Below the pieces are notes generated by a model. The model ran no database searches and had not been told where the DNA came from. It saw only the letters and a program-made list of their open reading frames with translations. 15,334 nucleotides of DNA, from the NCBI GenBank assembly GCA_012511525.1, contig JAAZFW010000568.1, forward strand, positions 1-15,334, given 5' to 3'. Shown here one piece after another: positions 14,341 through 15,334 of the stretch. Both the position numbers and the translations under genes were made by a program. The DNA is from Clostridiaceae bacterium. Its GTDB lineage: Bacteria; Bacillota; Clostridia; Saccharofermentanales; UBA5734. The number at the start of each line of letters is the position of its first letter. Position 1 is the stretch's first letter.

Positions 14341-15306
14341 TCATGGCCGGACATTTCCTCTTCGCTGCATCTGTTTTCCGGCCAGCCCAAGCAGACGTTC
14401 CGCGTTGCCGTAGGCGACGGCCTGAAGCACGTCATCCGGCAGACAAAGCTGCAGGATGAAACGGGCGTGGCCAAGGAAAGCCTGAACCAGGTAGGTGTCG
14501 ATCTCTCCGGGTGCGAGGCCCGTGTCTGATCCGAACAGGATCCGGTCGCGATAATCGAGGAAAAAGGCCCGGTACCGCGCCCGGTCCTGCTCGTAAAAAT
14601 CGTCAGCCCAGCGCAGGAAAAAGCCGCAGCTGGTGTCGATAAAGAGATTGGGATGCGCGTCCAATAGCTGTGACAGCTTCTCCAGCCCGATATGCAGCTG
14701 GTGGGCCCCGATGAACGGAATGTCCCGATAGCGGCTGACAAGGTCCAGGAAATCCGCGAGCAGCAGATCGTTGTTCAGGGCTTCAGCCTGGGCCGGGCGG
14801 TCCGACCAATAGGCGTTTTCCGAGCCGCCGTGGTAGGGCGAACGGCTAACCCGCTGCGTCACGTGCCACAAGACCGGCTTGCGCAACGCGTTCAGCCGGG
14901 CAAAGATCCTCTGCCAGGATTCGCTTTGCCAGACAAGACGTCCGGCCTGCCCCCGCATGATCGGCGCGTTGTGCAGCTTAAGGCCGGCGGCGCCATGCCC
15001 GAAGGCCTGGTCGATCCGGTCGAGGTCGGCCTGGTCGTGACGCGGAAAGTAAAACCAGCTGAAGCGGTCTGTTTCTGACTGGACCTCCCGGCAGGCCGCA
15101 AACAGGTTCGCGTCCGTGACAAACAGGTTGATCCGCTCCAGGCGATAGCCGTCCAGGATCGAAAACCACGCGTCCAGGACGTGCCGGATATCCGCGGCCG
15201 TCCGGACTTTGGCCAGGTGCGCGTGGCAATCGAACCAGTATTCCTCGCTGGGCAGAAAATGAAAGCCCCAGTCCCGGGAGAACCCGTTATCGATGGTTTC
15301 ACGCAC
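14341..15306 (-). CDS. Amidohydrolase-2 family hydrolase (lactonase- or decarboxylase-like)
   Basis: At least 321 residues of an amidohydrolase-2 TIM-barrel enzyme. Metal and catalytic residues stand in order: HAH (His28, His30), a possible Lys110 in GLKLHN, His148 in LWHVTQ, His202 in GAHQ and Asp261 in FGSDTG, ending with YGNAERLLGL. This family (COG2159/COG3618 type) includes sugar lactonases such as L-rhamnono- or L-fucono-lactonase and several decarboxylases. Placed directly before a Gfo/Idh dehydrogenase, hydrolysis of the lactone it makes is a reasonable inference. The given start is a GTG at 15306 with no ribosome binding site, unlike nearly all neighbours, and the frame stays open to the window edge (15334), so the true start may lie outside the window and the gene may be cut. 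It appears to be the first visible gene of the six-gene minus-strand run. Confidence 0.85.
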   Translation of the reverse strand: MRETIDNGFSRDWGFHFLPSEEYWFDCHAHLAKVRTAADIRHVLDAWFSILDGYRLERINLFVTDANLFAACREVQSETDRFSWFYFPRHDQADLDRIDQAFGHGAAGLKLHNAPIMRGQAGRLVWQSESWQRIFARLNALRKPVLWHVTQRVSRSPYHGGSENAYWSDRPAQAEALNNDLLLADFLDLVSRYRDIPFIGAHQLHIGLEKLSQLLDAHPNLFIDTSCGFFLRWADDFYEQDRARYRAFFLDYRDRILFGSDTGLAPGEIDTYLVQAFLGHARFILQLCLPDDVLQAVAYGNAERLLGLAGKQMQRRGNVRP

Positions 15307-15334
15307 GTCAAGATCGGGTGAGCGCGGCTCCTGC

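Noticed and set aside
14319..14741. 141-residue N-terminal extension of the Gfo/Idh protein
   Set aside because: It overlaps the amidohydrolase coding region in another frame and shows no Rossmann sequence; the family N-terminus MKKLVLVGAG begins at 14318 behind an AAGGA box.

Overview
The window is a GC-rich (by eye roughly 60% GC), densely packed bacterial segment with twelve protein-coding genes and no RNA genes, transposons or CRISPR arrays that I can see. Almost every start has a strong GGAGG-type ribosome binding site, several promoters look like extended -10 sigma-A promoters (TGCTAnAAT), and the protein set fits an anaerobic, saccharolytic, high-GC Bacillota, probably an uncultured clostridial lineage: a Lon-like AAA_32/Lon_C protease, GH172, a GH35 without signal peptide, a small SGNH esterase, and a uroporphyrinogen-decarboxylase-like protein that is not HemE. 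The taxonomic reading is an inference.

Layout, left to right. (1) A divergent pair around 1244-1392: a URO-D-like protein (minus) and a GH172/DUF2961 glycosidase (plus). (2) A Lon-family protease (minus), whose stop codon abuts the GH172 stop codon, with its own promoter and a structured leader at 4918-5050. (3) A plus-strand protein with two fused metallo-beta-lactamase domains, the first stripped of all metal ligands and the second intact, followed by a beta-sandwich tail. (4) A GH35 beta-galactosidase (minus) divergent from an SGNH/GDSL hydrolase (plus), with the best promoter of the window between them. (5) A minus-strand run of six genes from 15306 down to 9629: amidohydrolase-2 (probable lactonase), Gfo/Idh/MocA oxidoreductase, ribokinase, glycerate kinase, a membrane-anchored protein of unknown function, and an SDR oxidoreductase. 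An extended -10 promoter before the ribokinase may make the last four a sub-operon.

How the parts may work together (inference): GH172, GH35 and the SGNH esterase have no visible signal peptides, so they would act on imported, possibly acylated oligosaccharides containing fructose/arabinose-type and galactose-type units. The amidohydrolase, the two dehydrogenases, ribokinase and glycerate kinase look like downstream steps for an unusual sugar or sugar acid (oxidation, lactone opening, phosphorylation, and entry to glycolysis as phosphoglycerate). No transporter, dehydratase, aldolase or dedicated regulator lies in the window, so the substrate cannot be fixed from here.

Three convergent gene pairs have zero or negative spacing (stop codons abutting at 2485-2490; 11-bp overlaps at 7019-7029 and 9629-9639), leaving no room for ordinary intergenic terminators. 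Five starts are placed downstream of the longest open frame because of clear ribosome binding sites (Lon 4917, GH35 8848, SGNH 9019, SDR 10441, Gfo 14318).
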